A stretch of 64,000 nucleotides of DNA from Terebella lapidaria (Eukaryota > Annelida > Polychaeta > Terebellida > Terebellidae). Positions 24,441 through 35,030 of the stretch are shown here, one piece after another. The notes under the pieces were generated by a model. The model had not been told where the DNA came from, made no database searches, and saw only the letters and a list, made by a program, of their open reading frames with translations. The stretch covers positions 868,001 through 932,000 of the forward strand of contig CASCJZ010000520.1 in assembly GCA_949152475.1 (NCBI GenBank), written 5' to 3'. The position numbers and the translations under genes are program-made. The first letter of the stretch is position 1. Each line of letters starts with the position of its first letter.

Positions 24441-26330
24441 AACTTTGCGGTCTGTGTAACTGTGCGGTCTGTGTAATTGTGCGGTCTGTGTGACTGTGTG
24501 GTCTGTGTGACTGTGTGGTCTGTGTGACTGTGTGGTCTGTGTGACTGTGGTCTGTGTGGTCTGTGTGATCTGTGTGACTGTGTGGTCTGTGTGACTGTGT
24601 GGTCTGTGTCACTGTGTGGTCGGTGTAACTGTGGTCCGTGTAACTGTGGTCCGTGTAACTGTGTGGTCTGTGTCACTGTGTGGTCTGTGTCACTGTGTGG
24701 TCTGTGTCACTGTGTGGTCTGTGTCACTGTGTGGTCTGTGTCACTGTGTGGTCAGTGTAACTGTGTGGTCTGTGTAACTGTGTGGTCTGTGTGACTGTGT
24801 GGTCAGTGTCACTGTGTGGACTGTGTGACTGTGTGGTCTGTGTCACTGTGTAATCTGTGTAACTGTGTGGTCTGTGTAACTGTGTGGTCAGTGTAATTGT
24901 GTGGTCTGTGTAACTGTGGTCTGTGTGGTCTGTGTAACTGTGTGGTATGTGGAACTGTGTGATCTGTGTAACTGTGTGGTCTGTGTAACTGTGTGGTCTG
25001 TGTAACTGTGGTCTGTGTGGTCTGTGTGACTGTGTGGTGTGTAACTGTGTGGTCGGTGTGACTGTGTGGTCAGTGTAACTGTGTGGTCTGTGTAACTGTG
25101 TGCTCTGTGTAACTGTGTGGTCTGTGTAACTGTGTGATCTGTGTCACTGTGGTCTGTGTAACTGTGTGGACTGTGTAACTGTGTGGTATGTGTGGCTGTG
25201 TGGTCTGTGTAACTGTGTGGTATGTGTGATGGGGTGGTCTGTGTAACTGTGTGGTATGTGTCCCTGTGTGGTCTGTGTAACTGTGTGGTCAGTGTAACTG
25301 TGTGGTCAGTGTCACTGTGTGGTCTGTGTAACTGTGTGGTCTGTGTAACTGTGTGGTCTGTGTAACTGTGAGGTCTGTGTAACTGTGTGGTGTGTGTGAC
25401 TGTGTGGTCTATGTAACTGTGTGGTCAGTGTAACTGTGTGGTCTGTGTAACTGTGTGGTTTGTGTGACTGTGTGGTCTATGTAACTGTGTGGTCTGTGTA
25501 ACTGTGTGGTCAGTGTAACTGTGTGGTCAGTGTAACTGTGTGGTCTGTGTGGTATGTGTAACTGTGTGGTCTGTGTGGTATGTGTAACTGTGTGGTCTGT
25601 GTAACTGTTTAATCTGTGTAACTGTGTGGTCTGTGTAACTGTGCGGTCTGTGTCACTGTGCGGTCTGTGTCACTGTGTGGTCTGTGTCACTGTGTGGTCT
25701 GTGTCACTGTGTGGTCTGTGTAACTGTGCGGTCTGTGTAACTGTGCGGTCTGTGTAACTGTGCGGTCTGTGTGACTGTGCGGTCTGTGTGACTGTGCGTT
25801 CTGTGTGACTGTGTGGTCTGTGTGACTGTGTGGTCTGTGTGACTGTGTGGTCTGTGTCACTGTGTGGTCTGTGTGATCTGTGTGACTGTGTGGTCTGTGT
25901 GACTGTGTGGTCTGTGTAGCTGTGTGGTCTGTGTGGTCTGTGTAACTGTGTGGTCTGTGTAACTGTGGTCTGTGTAACTGTGGTCTGTGTGGTCTGTGTA
26001 ACTGTGTGGTCTGTGTGACTGTGTGGTCTGTGTGACTGTGTGGTCTGTGTAACTGTGTGGTCTTTGTGGTCTGTGTGATCTGTGTAACTGTGTGGTCTGT
26101 GTAATTGTGTGGTCTTTGTGGTCTGTGTGGTCTGTGTGGTCTGTGTAACTGTGTGGTCTGTGCAATTGTGTGGTCTGTGTAAATGTGTAACTGTGTGGTC
26201 TGTGTGACTGTGTGGTCTGTGTGACTGTGTGGTCTGTGTAACTGTGTGGTGAGTGTAACTGTGTGGTATGTGTAACTGTGTGGTCTGTGTAACTGTTTAT
26301 TCTGTGTAACTGTGTGGTCTGTGTAACTGT

Positions 26331-26460
26331 GCGGTCTGTGTCACTGTGCGGTCTGTGTCACTGTGCGGTCTGTGTCACTGTGCGGTCTGTGTCACTGTGT
26401 GGTCTGTGTCACTGTGTGGTCTGTGTCACTGTGTGGTCTGTGTCACTGTGTGGTCTGTGT
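26331..26460. repeat. Second copy of the CpG-bearing C-type run
   Basis: This is the copy of 24311-24440 at offset 2020, with GCGG at 26331, 26348, 26365 and 26382. It was carried along in the ~2.0-kb duplication and has not visibly diverged. Confidence 0.85.
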
Positions 26461-27210
26461 AACTTTGCGGTCTGTGTAACTGTGCGGTCTGTGTAATTGT
26501 GCGGTCTGTGTGACTGTGTGGTCTGTGTGACTGTGTGGTCTGTGTGACTGTGTGGTCTGTGTGACTGTGGTCTGTGTGGTCTGTGTGATCTGTGTGACTG
26601 TGTGGTCTGTGTGACTGTGTGGTCTGTGTCACTGTGTGGTCGGTGTAACTGTGGTCCGTGTAACTGTGGTCCGTGTAACTGTGTGGTCTGTGTCACTGTG
26701 TGGTCTGTGTCACTGTGTGGTCTGTGTGACTGTGTGGTCTGTGTCACTGTGTAATCTGTGTAACTGTGTGGTCTGTGTAACTGTGTGGTCAGTGTAATTG
26801 TGTGGTCTGTGTAACTGTGGTCTGTGTGGTCTGTGTAACTGTGTGGTATGTGGAACTGTGTGATCTGTGTAACTGTGTGGTCTGTGTAACTGTGTGGTCT
26901 GTGTAACTGTGGTCTGTGTGGTCTGTGTGACTGTGTGGTGTGTAACTGTGTGGTCGGTGTGACTGTGTGGTCAGTGTAACTGTGTGGTCTGTGTAACTGT
27001 GTGCTCTGTGTAACTGTGTGGTCTGTGTAACTGTGTGATCTGTGTCACTGTGGTCTGTGTAACTGTGTGGACTGTGTAACTGTGTGGTATGTGTGGCTGT
27101 GTGGTCTGTGTAACTGTGTGGTCTGTGTGATGGGGTGGTCTGTGTAACTGTGTGGTATGTGTCCCTGTGTGGTCTGTGTAACTGTGTGGTCAGTGTAACT
27201 GTGTGCTCTG

Positions 27211-28800
27211 TGTAACTGTGTGGTCTGTGTAACTGTGTGGTCTGTGTCACTGTGTGGTCAGTGTAACTGTGTGGTCTGTGTAACTGTGTGCTCTGTGTAA
27301 CTGTGTGGTCTGTGTAACTGTGGTCTGTGTCACTGTGGTCTGTGTAACTGTGTGGTCTGTGTAACTGTGTGGTCTGTGTCACTGTGTGGTCAGTGTAACT
27401 GTGTGATCTGTGTAACTGTGTGCTCTGTGTAACTGTGTGGTTTGTGTCACTGTGTGGTCTGTGTAACTGTGTGGTCTGTGTAACTGTGTGGTTTGTGTAA
27501 CTGTGTGGTATGTGTCCCTGTGTGGTCTGTGTAACTGTGTGGTCAGTGTAACTGTGTGGTCTGTGTAACTGTGGTCTGTGTGGTCTGTGTAACTGTGTGA
27601 TCTGTGTAACTGTGTGGTCTGTGTGACTGTGTGGCCTGTGTGACTGTGTGGTCTGTGTAACTGTGTGGTCTGTGTAACTGTGTGGTCTGTGTCACTGTGG
27701 TCTGTGTAACTGTGTGGTCTGTGTGGTCTGTAACTGTGTGGTCTGTGTCACTGTGTGGTCTGTGTAACTGTGTGGTCTGTGTAACTGTGGTCAGTGTAAC
27801 TGTGTGGTCTGTGTAACTGTGTGGTCTGTGTGACTGTGTGGTCTGTGTAACTGTGTGGTCTGTGTAACTGTGTGGTCTGTGTCACTGTGGTCTGTGTAAC
27901 TGTGTGGTCTGTGTGGTCTGTAACTGTGTGGTCTGTGTCACTGTGCGGTCTGTGTAACTGTGTGGCCTGTGTGACTGTGTGGTCTGTGTAACTGTGTGGT
28001 CTGTGTAACTGTGTGGTCTGTGTCACTGTGGTCTGTGTAACTGTGTGGTCTGTGTGGTCTGTAACTGTGTGGTCTGTGTCACTGTGCGGTCTGTGTAACT
28101 GTGCGGTCTGTGTAACTGTGTGGTCTGTGTCACTGTGGTCTGTGTGGTCTGTAACTGTGTGGTCTGTGTCACTGTGTGGTCTGTGTCACTGTGTGGTCTG
28201 TGTAACTGTGTGTTCTGTGTAACTGTGTGGTCTGTGTGACTGTGTGGTCTGTGTAACTGTGTGGTCTGTGTAACTGTGTGGTCTGTGTAGCTGTGGTCTC
28301 TGTAGCTGTGTGGTCAGTGTAACTGTTAGGTCAGTGTAACTGTGTGGTCTGTGTAACTGTGTGGTCTGTGTAACTGTGTGGTCTGTGTAACTGTGGTCCG
28401 TGTAACTGTGGTCCGTGTAACTGTGTGGTTTGTGTCACTGTGTGGTCTGTGTCACTGTGTGGTCTGTCACTGTGTGGTCTGTGTCACTGTGTGGTCTGTG
28501 TCACTGTGTGGTCAGTGTAACTGTGTGGTCTGTGTAACTGTATGGTCTGTGTGACTGTGTGGTCAGTGTCACTGTGTGGACTGTGTGACTGTGTGGTCTG
28601 TGTCACTGTGTGATCTGTGTAACTGTGTGGTCTGTGTAACTGTGTGGTCAGTGTAACTGTGTGGTCTGTGTAACTGTGGTCTGTGTAACTGTGTGGTCTG
28701 TGGAACTGTGTGATCTGTGTAACTGTGTGGTCTGTGTAACTGTGTGGTCTGTGTAACTGTGGTCTGTGTGGTCTGTGTGACTGTGTGGTCTGTGTGACTG
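27211..28800. repeat. Mosaic 17-mer segment, short-range reiteration
   Basis: No gene is present. The segment is built from 17-mers, 15-mers and half-units, with a short motif recurring near 27.69, 27.88, 28.02 and 28.13 kb: a C-type 15-mer followed within a few units by GGTCTGTGTGGTCTGTAAC. Unusual single variants include GTGTGGCCTGTG near 27631 and 27962, CTGTTAGGTCAG near 28323 and AACTGTATGGTC near 28536. The right part (28.5-28.8 kb) resembles 24.75-25.05 kb. Confidence 0.7.
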
Positions 28801-29640
28801 TGTGGTGTGTAACTGTGTGGTCGGTGTGACTGTGTGGTCAGTGTAACTGTGTGGTCTGTGTAACTGTGTGCTCTGTGTAACTGTGTGGTCTGTGTAACTG
28901 TGTGGTCTGTGTCACTGTGGTCTGTGTAACTGTGTGGTCTGTGTAACTGTGTGGTATGTGTGACTGTGTGGTCTGTGTAACTGTGTGGTCTGTGTGATGG
29001 GGTGGTCTGTGTAACTGTGTGGTATGTATCCCTGTGTGGTCTGTGTAACTGTGTGGTCAGTGTAACTGTGTGCTATGTGTAACTGTGTGGTCTGTGTAAC
29101 TGTGTGGTCTGTGTCACTGTGTGGTCAGTGTAACTGTGTGGTCTGTGTAACTGTGTGCTCTGTGTAACTGTGTGGTCTGTGTAACTGTGTGGTCTGTGTC
29201 ACTGTGGTCTGTGTAACTGTGTGGTCTGTGTAACTGTGTGGTCTGTGTAACTGTGTGGTCTGTGTAACTGTGTGGTATGTGTCCCTGTGTGGTCTGTGTA
29301 ACTGTGTGGTCAGTGTAACTGTGTGGTCTGTGTAACTGTGGTCTGTGTGGTCTGTGTAACTGTGTGATCTGTGTAACTGTGTGGTCTGTGTGACTGTGTG
29401 GTCTGTGTAACTGTGTGGTCTGTGTAACTGTGTGGTCTGTGTAACTGTGTGGTCTGTGTCACTGTGGTCTGTGTAACTGTGTGGTCTGTGTGGTCTGTAA
29501 CTGTGTGGTCTGTGTCACTGTGTGGTCTGTGTAACTGTGTGGTCTGTGTAACTGTGGTCAGTGTAACTGTGTGGTCTGTGTAACTGTGTGGTCTGTGTGA
29601 CTGTGTGATCTGTGTAACTGTGCGGTCTGTGTAACTGTGT
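28801..29640. repeat. Segment shared with 36218-37057 (offset 7417)
   Basis: GATGGGGTGG at 28996 pairs with 36413. GGTATGTATCCCTG, GTGTGCTATGTG, GTGTGGTCGGTGTGAC and the TGATCTGTGTAACTGTGCGG end are all shared in order. The match ends near 29637, where this copy skips to GTGTAACTTTGTGGTC, a sequence that in the other copy occurs about 0.3 kb later. Confidence 0.75.
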
Positions 29641-31500
29641 GGTCTGTGTAACTGTGTGGTCTGTGTAACTTTGTGGTCAGTGTAACTGTGTGGTCTGTGT
29701 AACTGTGTGGTCCGTGTAACTGTGTGGTCTGTGTAACTGTGTGGTCTGTGTAACTGTGTGGTCTGTGTAACTGTGTGGTCTGTGTAACTGTGTGGTCCGT
29801 GTAACTGTGTGGTCTGTGTAACTGTGTGGTCTGTGTAACTGTGTGGTCTGTGTAACTGTGTGGGCAGTGTAACTGTGTGGTCTGTGTGGTCTGTGTGACT
29901 GTGTGGTCTGTGTAACTGTGTGGTCTGTGTGACTGTGTGGTCTGTGTTACTGTGTGGTCAGTGTAATTGTGTGGTCTGTGTGACTGTGTGGTCTGTGTAA
30001 CTGTGTGGTCTGTGTGACTGTGTGGTCAGTGTTACTGTGTGGTCTGTGTGACTGTGTGGTCTGTGTGACTGTGTGGTCAGTGTAACTGTGTGGTCTGTGT
30101 AACTGTGTGGTCTGTGTGACTGTGTGGTCAGTGTCACTGTGTGGACTGTGTGACTGTGTGGTCTGTGTCACTGTGTGGTCTGTGTAACTGTGTGGTCTGT
30201 GTAACTGTGTGGTCAGTGTAACTGTGTGGTCTGTGTAACTGTGGTCTGTGTGGTCTGTGTAACTGTGTGGTCTGTGGAACTGTGTGATCTGTGTAACTGT
30301 GTGGTCTGTGTAACTGTGTGGTCTGTGTAACTGTGGGGTCTGTGTGGTCTGTGTGACTGTGTGGTCTGTGTGACTGTGTGGTGTGTAACTGTGTGGTCTG
30401 TGTGACTGTGTGGTCAGTGTCACTGTGTGGTCTGTGTAACTGTGCGCTCTGTGTAACTGTGTGCTCTGTGTAACTGTGTGGTCTGTGTCACTGTGGTCTG
30501 TGTAACTGTGTGGTCTGTGTAACTGTGTGGTCTGTGTAACTGTGTGGTATGTGTGACTGTGTGGTCTGTGTAACTGTGTGGTCTGTGTGATGGTGTGGTC
30601 TGTGTAACTGTGTGGTATGTGTCCCTGTGTGGTCTGTGTAACTGTGTGGTCAGTGTAACTGTGTGCTCTGTGTAACTGTGTGGTCTGTGTAACTGTGTGG
30701 TCTGTGTCACTGTGTGGTCAGTGTAACTGTGTGGTCTGTGTAACTGTGTGCTCAGTGTAACTGTGTGGTCAGTGTAACTGTGTGGTCTGTGTGGTATGTG
30801 TAACTGTGTGGTCTGTGTAACTGTTTAATCTGTGTAACTGTGTGGTCTGTGTAACTGTGCAGTCTGTGTAACTGTGCGGTCTGTGTCACTGTGCGGTCTG
30901 TGTCACTGTGTGGTCTGTGTCACTGTGTGGTCTGTGTCACTGTGTGGTCTGTGTCACTGTGTGGTCTGTGTAACTGTGCGGTCTGTGTAACTGTGCAGTC
31001 TGTGTAACTGTGCGGTCTGTGTGACTGTGTGGTCTGTGTGACTGTGTGGTCTGTGTGACTGTGGTCTGTGTCACTGTGTGGTCTGTGTCACTGTGTGGTC
31101 TGTGTGGTCTGTGTGATCTGTGTGACTGTGTGGTCTGTGTGACTGTGTGGTCTGTGTCACTGTGTGGTCTGTGTGGTCTGTGTAACTGTGGTCAGTGTAA
31201 CTGTGTGGTCTGTGTAACTGTGTGGTCTGTGTGACTGTGGGATCTGTGTAACTGTGCGGTCTGTGTAACTGTGCGGTTTGTGTAACTGTGTGGTCTGTGT
31301 AACTGTGGTCTGTGTAACTGTGTGGTCTGTGTGGTCTGTAACTGTGTGGTCTGTGTCACTGTGTGGTCTGTGTGACTGTGTGGTCTATGTAACTGTGTGG
31401 TCTGTGTAACTGTGTGGTCTGTGTAGCTGTGGTCTCTGTAGCTGTGTGGTCTGTGTAACTGTGTGGTCTGTGTAACTGTGTGGTCTGTGTAACTGTGTGG
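29641..31500. repeat. Segment shared with 39.2-40.9 kb
   Basis: The left part contains GTCCGTG and GTGGGCAGTG units. From about 29880 it is collinear with 39366 onward: offset 9486 at the GTGTTACTG/GTGTAATTG cluster (29947 and 39433), 9460 at TTTAAT (30824 and 40284) and 9443 near 31046 and 40489. The 26-bp step equals one 17-mer plus one 9-bp half-unit (the GGTATGTG pair missing downstream). It is thus a relative of the left part of block X1. Confidence 0.78.
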
Positions 31501-32330
31501 TCAGTGTAACTGTGTGGTCTGTGTGACTGTGTGGTCTGTGTGACTGTGTGGTCTGTGTAACTGTGTGGTCTGTGTAACTGTGTGGTCTGTGTAACTGTGT
31601 GGTCTGTGTAGCTGTGGTCTCTGTAGCTGTGTGGTCTGTGTAACTGTGTGGTCTGTGTAACTGTGTGGTCTGTGTAACTGTGTGGTCAGTGTAACTGTGT
31701 GCTCTGTGTAACTGTGTGGTCTGTGTAACTGTGTGGTCTGTGTCACTGTGTGGTCAGTGTAACTGTGTGGTCTGTGTAACTGTGTGGTCAGTGTAACTGT
31801 GTGGTCAGTGTAACTGTGTGGTCTGTGTGGTATGTGTAACTGTGTGGTCTGTGTAACTGTTTAATCTGTGTAACTGTGTGATCTGTGTCACTGTGTGGGC
31901 TGTGTGACTGTGTGGTCTGTGTGACTGTGTGTTCTGTGTAACTGTGTGGTCTGTGTGACTGTGTGGTCTGTGTAACTGTGTGGTCTGTGTAACTGTGTGG
32001 TCTGTGTAGCTGTGGTCTCTGTAGCTGTGTGGTCTGTGTAACTGTGTGGTCTGTGTAACTGTGTGGTCTGTGTAACTGTGTGGTCAGTGTAACTGTGTGC
32101 TCTGTGTAACTGTGTGGTCTGTGTAACTGTGTGGTCTGTGTCACTGTGTGGTCAGTGTAACTGTGTGGTCTGTGTAGCTGTGGTCTCTGTAGCTGTGTGG
32201 TCTGTGTAACTGTGTGATCTGTGTGACTGTGTGGTCTGTTTCACTGTGTGATCTGTGTAACTGTGTAACTGTGTGGTCTGTGTAACTGTGTGGTCTGTGT
32301 GGTCATTGTAACTGTGTGGTCTGTGTGACT
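31380..32330. repeat. Block shared with 12.35-13.3 and 19.24-20.2 kb
   Basis: Two close copies of the paired TAGCTG module, GTGTGCTC units, TTTAAT near 31860, GTGTGTTCTG and the CTGTTTCACTGTGTGATC variant occur in the same order as in copies B and C of the ~6.9-kb repeat. Offsets are 19027 and 12140. This shows that blocks are shared between the left and right halves of the array and not only between neighbours. Confidence 0.75.
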
Positions 32331-33200
32331 GTGTGGTCTGTGTAACTGTGTGGTCTGTGTCACGGTGTGGTCTGTGTCACAGTGTGGTCTGTGTCACTGT
32401 GTGGTCAGTGTAACTGTGTGGTCTGTGTAACTGTGTGGTCTGTGTGACTGTGTGGTCAGTGTCACTGTGTCGACTGTGTGACTGTGTGGTCTGTGTCACT
32501 GTGTGATCTGTGTAACTGTGTGGTCTGTGTAACTGTGTGGTCAGTGTAACTGTGTGGTCTGTGTAATTGTGGTCTGTGTGGTATGTGTAACTGTGTGGTC
32601 TGTGTAACTGTTTAATCTGTGTAACTGTGTGGTCTGTGTAACTGTGCGGTCTGTGTCACTGTGCGGTCTGTGTCACTGTGTGGTCTGTGTCACTGTGTGG
32701 TCTGTGTCACTGTGTGGTCTGTGTCACTGTGTGGTCTGTGTAACTGTGCGGTCTGTGTAACTGTGCGGTCTGTGTAACTGTGTGGTCTGTGTGACTGTGC
32801 GGTCTGTGTGACTGTGTGGTCTGTGTGACTGTGTGGTCTGTGTGACTGTGGTCTGTGTGACTGTGTGGTCTGTGTCACTGTGTGGTCTGTGTGATCTGTG
32901 TGACTGTGTGGTCTGTGTGACTGTGTGGTCTGTGTGACTGTGGTCTGTGTGACTGTGTGGTCTGTGTCACTGTGTGGTCTGTGTGATCTGTGTGACTGTG
33001 TGGTCTGTGTAACTGTGTGGTCTGTGTAACTGTGTGGTCTGTGTAACTGTGTGGTCCGTGTAACTGTGTGGTCTGTGTAACTGTGTGGTCTGTGTAACTG
33101 TGTGATCTGTGTAACTATGTGGTCTGTGTAACTGTGTGGGCAGTGTAACTGTGTGGTCTGTGTGGTCTGTGTGACTGTGTGGTTTGTGTAACTGTGTGGT
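32331..33200. repeat. TGCGG-bearing segment related to 10.4-10.9 and 17.4-17.8 kb
   Basis: No gene is present. TTTAAT at about 32609 is followed by a cluster of TGCGG units, GTGTGAC units and 15-mers, then GTCCGTG, GTGTAACTATGTGG and GTGGGCAGTG variants, as in the matching parts of copies A and B. Private changes near 32363-32390 include CACGGTGTGG and CACAGTGTGG. Confidence 0.7.
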
Positions 33201-35030
33201 CTGTGTGACTGTGTGGTCTGTGTTAATGTGTGGTCAGTGTAATTGTGTGGTCTGTGTGACTGTGTGGTCTGTGTAACTGTGTGGTCTGTGTGACTGTGTG
33301 GTCAGTGTTACTGTGTGGTCTGTGTGACTGTGTGGTCTGTGTGACTGTGTGGTCAGTGTAACTGTGTGGTCTGTGTAACTGTGTGGTCTGTGTGACTGTG
33401 TGGTCAGTGTCACTGTGTGGACTGTGTGACTGTGTGGTCTGTGTCACTGTGTGGTCTGTGTAACTGTGTGGTCTGTGTAACTGTGTGGTCAGTGTAACTG
33501 TGTGGTCTGTGTAACTGTGGTCTGTGTAACTGTGTGGTCTGTGGAACTGTGTGATCTGTGTAACTGTGTGGTCTGTGTAACTGTGTGGTCTGTGTAACTG
33601 TGGGGTCTGTGTGGTCTGTGTGGTCTGTGTGACTGTGTGGTCTGTGTGACTGTGTGGTGTGTAACTGTGTGGTCTGTGTGACTGTGTGGTCAGTGTAACT
33701 GTGTGGTCTGTGTAACTGTGTGCTCTGTGTAACTGTGTGGTCTGTGTAACTGTGTGGTCTGTGTCACTGTGGTCTGTGTAACTGTGTGGTCTGTGTAACT
33801 GTGTGGTCTGTGTAACTGTGTGGTATGTGTGACTGTGTGGTCTGTGTAACTGTGTGGTCTGTGTGATGGTGTGGTCTGTGTAACTGTGTGGTATGTGTCC
33901 CTGTGTGGTCTGTGTAACTGTGTGGTCAGTGTAACTGTGTGCTCTGTGTAACTGTGTGGTCTGTGTAACTGTGTGGTCTGTGTCACTGTGTGGTCAGTGT
34001 AACTGTGTGGTATGTGTAACTGTGTGCTCAGTGTAACTGTGTGGTCAGTGTAACTGTGTGGTCTGTGTGGTATGTGTAACTGTGTGGTCTGTGTAACTGT
34101 TTAATCTGTGTAACTGTGTGGTCTGTGTAACTGTGCAGTCTGTGTAACTCTGCGGTCTGTGTCACTGTGCGGTCTGTGTCACTGTGTGGTCTGTGTCACT
34201 GTGTGGTCTGTGTCACTGTGTGGTCTGTGTCACTGTGTGGTCTGTGTAACTGTGCGGTCTGTGTAACTGTGCAGTCTGTGTAACTGTGTGGTCTGTGTGA
34301 CTGTGTGGTCTGTGTGACTGTGTGGTCTGTGTGACTGTGGTCTGTGTCACTGTGTGGTCTGTGTGGTCTGTGTGATCTGTGTGACTGTGTGGTCTGTGTG
34401 ACTGTGTGGTCTGTGTCACTGTGTGGTCTGTGTAACTGTGGTCAGTGTAACTGTGTGGTCTGTGTAACTGTGTGGTCTGTGTGACTGTGGGATCTGTGTA
34501 ACTGTGCGGTCTGTGTAACTGTGCGGTCTGTGTAACTGTGTGGTCTGTGTCACTGTGGTCTGTGTAACTGTGTGGTCTGTGTGGTCTGTAACTGTGTGGT
34601 CTGTGTCACTGTGTGGTCTGTGTGACTGTGTGGTCTATGTAACTGTGTGGTCTGTGTAACTGTGTGGTCTGTGTAGCTGTGGTCTCTGTAGCTGTGTGGT
34701 CTGTGTAACTGTGTGGTCTGTGTAACTGTGTGGTCTGTGTAACTGTGTGGTCAGTGTAACTGTGTGGTCTGTGTGACTGTGTGGTCTGTGTAACTGTGTG
34801 GTCTGTGTAACTGTGTGGTCTGTGTAACTGTGTGGTCTGTGTAACTGTGTGGTCTGTGTAGCTGTGGTCTCTGTAGCTGTGTGGTCTGTGTAACTGTGTG
34901 GTCTGTGTAACTGTGTGGTCTGTGTAACTGTGTGGTCAGTGTAACTGTGTGCTCTGTGTAACTGTGTGGTCTGTGTAACTGTGTGGTCTGTGTCACTGTG
35001 TGGTCAGTGTAACTGTGTGGTCTGTGTAAC
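33201..35030. repeat. Block shared with the Y duplication (49.2-50.6 and 52.4-53.8 kb)
   Basis: The right part matches at offset 15544 (34213 with 49757; 34751 with 50295), including the TGTGGGATCTG unit, GGTCTATGTAAC and two paired TAGCTG modules. Around 33890 this copy has GGTATGTGTCCCTG, where the Y copies carry a different short insertion near 49.43 and 52.62 kb. The left part (33223-33450) has the GTGTTA/GTGTAATTG cluster seen near 4.36 kb. Confidence 0.75.

Larger units (their letters stand above)
23300..27210. repeat. ~2.0-kb tandem duplication
   Basis: Sequence from about 23300 to 25310 recurs from about 25315 to 27210. The offset is 2001 early (TTTAAT 23607 and 25608), 2020 in the middle (TTTATT near 24277 and 26297; CpG run 24311 and 26331) and about 1902 late (TAATCTG 24851 and 26753; GATGGGG 25228 and 27129). 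The 118-bp drop is close to seven units lost from the second copy near 26.73 kb. Shared rare units include GTGCAATTG, GGTGAGTGTAAC and AACTTTGCGGTC. Confidence 0.8.

Noticed and set aside
24294-24794. Plus-strand open frames with a Val/Cys/Ser/Trp-rich repeat (VCVTVWSVSLCGLC)
   Set aside because: They appear only where C-type units (GTGTCACTG) cluster and remove the usual TAA or TGA. They are composition artefacts of the repeat.
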